NCBI RefSeq assembly: GCF_000003605.2
Contig: NW_003107089.1
Span: 1,706,384 to 1,730,270, forward strand
Source: Saccoglossus kowalevskii
Taxonomy: Eukaryota > Hemichordata > Enteropneusta > Harrimaniidae
DNA: 23,887 nucleotides
Direction: 5' to 3'
Of the stretch, positions 20,861 to 23,887 are shown piece after piece. The notes under the pieces are model-generated. The model did no database searches and was not told the DNA's origin. It saw nothing but the letters and a program-made list of their open reading frames with translations. Every line of letters starts with the position of its first letter. Positions within the stretch are counted from its first letter, which is position 1. Made by a program: the position numbers and the translations under genes.

Positions 20861-22394
20861 GAGTGTTTAACAGTAGCATAATGCCTATACTGTAATATAA
20901 TCGATTTTCACCCACAATTATTTAGTTCCTTTCATTCTGTTACCCCTTCCTTTATGCAATGGCCATGACACCGATAATGATATGCAAATACAGTGTCTGA
21001 CAACCGAAAATAATCTGTCAGGGATTTGTCGGAATGTGAACTAATTTCTAGTGTGATTATTTGACACATTGCTTTCCTGTCTCTGATTTGTCATCTTATT
21101 AATAACATGACCAGGCGTTAATGTGTTTAAGAAGAGTTTAAGTCGTGACGTCTTGACAGTTATATGATTGGTAGGGTTATGCTGATAATATACCAAATGC
21201 CAGTCTACGCTATATGATAATGAATATCTGACAAAAACACAAATTGGCAAACATGATAAGCCTTAGATAGAGATATTTTAATTTCGCTTGGCAGAAGACT
21301 TTAGTAAAATAACTTCATACAGACACAAACTTGGGTATTGTCTTGCAAAGATGTAGTGGGGTTATTTTTTAATATTTTGTTTTTCAATTTTTGTTCATTA
21401 TACATTTTTTGTATACACTTTACATTATGATTTATTTATACACACACTGATAATCGGCGGAAGATACGCAGTTGCGCATGCTCTGTGAATTAACAGTGCG
21501 TATCCGTAATTAAGAGGACATCATGCGCCCTTTGGTGTGCATATTTAAATTAAGTTATGATAACATCATATGACAGCGATATGCGAGTTTCAACAATAAA
21601 TATTTAACATATATATTACAACATATCAACTGTGATCCATAACCACCTTTTACCAAAATGCATGTATAATTTTTTATATATCCAGCCGCCGAGTGGTAAA
21701 AATTATAGCGTCTTTCGAGACTCCATGTAACTTTGTCTCAATTATGACTATCTACAGTATGAGAAAGTTGACAAAAAAACACCAAGTTTAACTGTATTAT
21801 ACTGCTTTATTTTGTACGTTAGCATGTGACCGATTTGAGAAAATGCGCTATTAATTATGTAATACATAATGTTTGAGGGCGCTATTTTATAGTATGCCCT
21901 CACTCGGTTGGGCCAGCGGCCGCCATTTTGAAAGAAAATTTAGGTTCATTGAATACAATGTTATTCAAATGTCGATTTTATAGGTTTGCCTCTGTTTGTC
22001 ACCCTTCGTATATTATAGATATATGTGGATACATTTCTTTTATCAAGGTTTTCTTACAGATTATTTCAAATAATATCGTTTGTATGTATACTAGTGAGGG
22101 CATGATACAATGTGTACGGCCAATCATTTCTCACAGTAAATTATTACATCAAGGAAAGTGTCTTGATATATTATGGATGGGTAAATTGTACAATTCCCAT
22201 CGTGAAGTAGATATGAGTCAGCCTTTGACATCGATTAAACGTCCCATTTGATAGGTCAGTGTGCTCGTTAAAACGTGGCATGGAAATACATCTACCGATA
22301 TCTCGAATGAATAAAGTTTGTCACCCGTATTATATTTTTTAGACAATGTCCACCGTCATCAACATCATACGTTCTACAATATAACATTTAACAG
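20861..22394. other. Non-coding stretch with one YY1-like site
   Basis: AT-rich sequence. GCCGCCATTTTG at 21919-21930 is an 11-of-12 TISU/YY1 match on the minus strand; its ATG gives eight codons before a stop. The 107-codon plus frame beginning at 21928 is rich in I, F and C and not recognisable. No gene is called. Confidence 0.45.
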
Positions 22395-22549
22395 GTCAAC
22401 ATTCACGTTATGGTGTCAGCTGGATACTCGGCCCACCCAGATCACAATATATCGAGTTCCATAACTGCTACGTTGATACTTTTTTTTATGAAATTGATCT
22501 ACATGGCACCGAAAATAATTATTCCGATTGAGTGTGTAATTGGGTCCAG

Positions 22550-22642
22550 GCCGACATACCGTGATTTGACTTTGAATGAAGAACAAGAAAGTGGTTTGAG
22601 GTGTTTCCCTTTATTGATGAGATTCGATTGGGCCAATGAGAT
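22550..22642 (+). CDS. Candidate exon before a 300-bp intron
   Basis: The frame ends at a strong donor, GAGAT|GTAAGT, at 22643 in phase 2. The start is less certain. An acceptor GGGTCCAG ending at 22549 gives a 93-bp phase-2 exon reading PTYRDLTLNEEQESG and then LRCFPLLMRFDWANE. Another acceptor (TTTAACAG, ending 22394) would extend it to 22395 in the same frame and add a hydrophobic segment. The short version matches the phase of the exon ending at 20212. The join to the next exon restores an ATG codon and stays open. No domain is recognised. Confidence 0.4.
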
Positions 22643-22942
22643 GTAAGTGGAGCGGAGGAATTATGTACCACATTATCCCTCTCTTCACTTAGTGTAATGT
22701 CTTTATCTAGCTAGTCTTCAGCTTTAATTAACCAAATGAAAAGAATTATTCATCCGACAGAAAAAAAAACACACACAAAATGCGAGGGAACATTCCCCAG
22801 TAATTACCTAATTTGTTCCTTATCGGAAACCTGTAAAAGGGGTTCATCACTCGATCACATTTGGGCTTTGTGTTATCATTTATCGTCGAGTCTACTATCA
22901 CTTTATGAATTGAATGTGTAGCTAATTTGTTCATTTAATCAG
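22643..22942. other. Candidate intron, 300 bp
   Basis: It begins GTAAGT and ends with CTAATTTGTTCATTTAATCAG, which offers a branch-point-like CTAAT and a T-rich tract before CAG. Both flanking exons are phase 2. Two open frames inside (22736-22921 plus and 22746-22934 minus) are not protein-like. Confidence 0.45.
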
Positions 22943-23039
22943 GTATGAGCCACCGGGAACTGATGAACAAGATAACCAGAGTCGTGTTTCGCCTGGGAGC
23001 GGCACTGATATGATGTTCGTCATTTTAACTAACAGTTAA
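22943..23039 (+). CDS. Candidate terminal exon
   Basis: After a good acceptor the single G completes the codon split at 22642. The frame then reads YEPPGTDEQDNQSRVSPGSG and ends TDMMFVILTNS before TAA at 23037-23039. The acidic, Pro/Gly/Ser-rich composition suits a flexible tail. About 390 bp later come two AATAAA signals, a sensible 3' UTR length. Joined to exons at 16006, 20083 and 22550 it completes a 132-residue protein. I recognise no homologue. The 3' end looks sounder than the middle of the model. Confidence 0.42.
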
Positions 23040-23098
23040 AGCGCGGTAGTCGTCGCGCCACGCGTGCCCGAGATCATATGGGTCTTATATAAACAAAG

Positions 23099-23236
23099 AT
23101 GGCGACCAACGAGTACAAACCGAGTTTAATTAAGTATTTTGTAGGCGATTGGAAGGTATCGAAGGAGTCAACACAAATGTCGCCCTTTAAGGAGCGTGTG
23201 CATTATCGTCTTTGCCCTTCAAAATGCAGGAAATAG
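23099..23236 (+). CDS. 45-codon ORF with TISU-like start
   Basis: The ATG at 23099 lies in AAAGATGGCGAC, a 10-of-12 TISU/YY1 match with good Kozak context. It opens MATNEYKPSLIKYFVGDWKV and stops at TAG 23234-23236. A TATATAAA at 23086-23093 is only 6 bp upstream, too close to direct a start before this ATG. AAG|GTATCG at 23156 could be a donor, leaving a 19-codon first exon. FVGDWK recalls the GxWK strand of fatty-acid-binding proteins and lipocalins, but the match is too short to assign. It also falls in the proposed 3' UTR of the preceding gene, so it may be untranslated. Confidence 0.22.
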   Translation: MATNEYKPSLIKYFVGDWKVSKESTQMSPFKERVHYRLCPSKCRK

Positions 23237-23430
23237 CGTTTCAGAGGGCCTAGATTTCAAATTTTTAAGGGAGAGCATGCCCCGACCCAGAAATCGCCGC
23301 ATCTACCCGTACAGTCAAAGAAACAACCACACTGTTCTGTCTTCCGTTGTATACACTATAGTTGTCCAACTTGGAACTCGACATAGCATAACGTTATGTA
23401 CGAGTACATACTTAGTATGATGTATGGATT
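23237..23430. other. Probable 3' UTR or intergenic
   Basis: No gene is seen. If the terminal exon at 22943 is real, this is the distal part of its 3' UTR. Confidence 0.35.
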
Positions 23431-23459
23431 AATAAAGCACGGAATGTAGATGGAATAAA
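23431..23459 (+). terminator. Two AATAAA poly(A) signals
   Basis: AATAAA occurs at 23431-23436 and 23454-23459, followed within 30 bp by a T-rich stretch (TTTGATTTATTTGGG). The hexamer is common in AT-rich DNA. The pair plus the downstream T/G-rich sequence and the stop codon about 390 bp upstream make a plausible gene end. Confidence 0.4.
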
Positions 23460-23887
23460 CTTCAAATGCATTTGATTTATTTGGGAATTGGTATGTAGTA
23501 CGATCTCGATCACGTGCAAAGTGGTTGGATTATAGCGAGGCATTCAAATATGTTATCAAAGTACACTTCAAGCTGGTTAGCAATCGCTTGTCCAAACAGT
23601 TTATCAAAAAGGGGAAATATTATAATTATTCATTATTTATTTTAATTATTTCATCCATGGAATCATTCTTTTTGTACATAGGTGTAATTTGGTTCCAAGT
23701 GTGTCGTGTTTTTCACGTTACAGAGAATCTTCAAATACATATTATTCTGAGTGAAATGTTCGAAATAAGGTTTATATTTCAGAACCTCGTTCGGGTACCC
23801 CATTTTTCTTTCAAAGAAAAATTCAGCAAAGATTCAGTTCCTGTTCCAAAAGTGTGATATCCATGACCATATTTCATTTTTGAGAAC
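23460..23887. other. Non-coding stretch to window end
   Basis: A 110-codon plus frame (23525-23857) starts without an ATG near its beginning and has an F/I/Y-rich translation typical of AT-rich DNA. No gene is called. Confidence 0.45.

Noticed and set aside
21928-22251. 107-codon plus-strand frame next to a YY1-like site
   Set aside because: The YY1-like site points the other way, and the translation is the hydrophobic mix expected from AT-rich non-coding DNA.
1-23887. CRISPR arrays, operons, rRNA and intact tRNA genes
   Set aside because: No regularly spaced repeats with unique spacers, no bacterial-type gene packing, no rRNA-like sequence and no intact tRNA cloverleaf were seen on either strand.

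Overview
This looks like nuclear DNA from an animal, probably an invertebrate. It is AT-rich with long non-coding stretches and has no bacterial gene packing. It contains GT-AG splice signals, AATAAA poly(A) signals, YY1-type ATGGCGGC elements, minisatellite and dispersed repeats, and one scaffold gap of exactly 50 N. I cannot place the species. Nothing here is a gene I recognise by name, and every coding call below is tentative.

Region 1-12,300 is almost entirely non-coding. It opens with two YY1/TISU-like elements about 90 bp apart (181-292). It holds two loci of a degenerate repeat built on CGAAATTAAA or CTAAATTAGC (2633-2703 and 8983-9230), a diverged direct duplication of about 145 bp (5921-6066 and 6582-6725), a perfect 20-bp-arm AT palindrome (9609-9649), and the assembly gap (11518-11567).

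Region 12,300-15,400 mixes a possible minus-strand gene relic with repeats. A 107-codon open frame with a TPR-like helical pattern (12638 down to 12315) follows a second open stretch in another frame (12835 down to 12640). Next come a weak tRNA/SINE-like stretch (12998-13076), a degenerate TTTACGTTGTACGAA repeat (13732-14180), an 11-C run, and a minisatellite (14218-14430). Single relatives of the minisatellite motif lie at 4433-4545 and 15310-15340.

Region 15,900-23,460 may hold one plus-strand gene for a small secreted protein. The parts are a signal-peptide exon ending at a strong phase-1 donor (16006-16084), a weaker cysteine-containing middle exon (20083-20212), an exon ending in GTAAGT (22550-22642), and a terminal exon (22943-23039) followed by two AATAAA signals (23431 and 23454). 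All phases agree and the joined model is 132 codons plus stop. Only the first exon and the last intron are reasonably supported by themselves. A separate 45-codon ORF with a YY1/TISU-like start lies at 23099-23236, inside the proposed 3' UTR.
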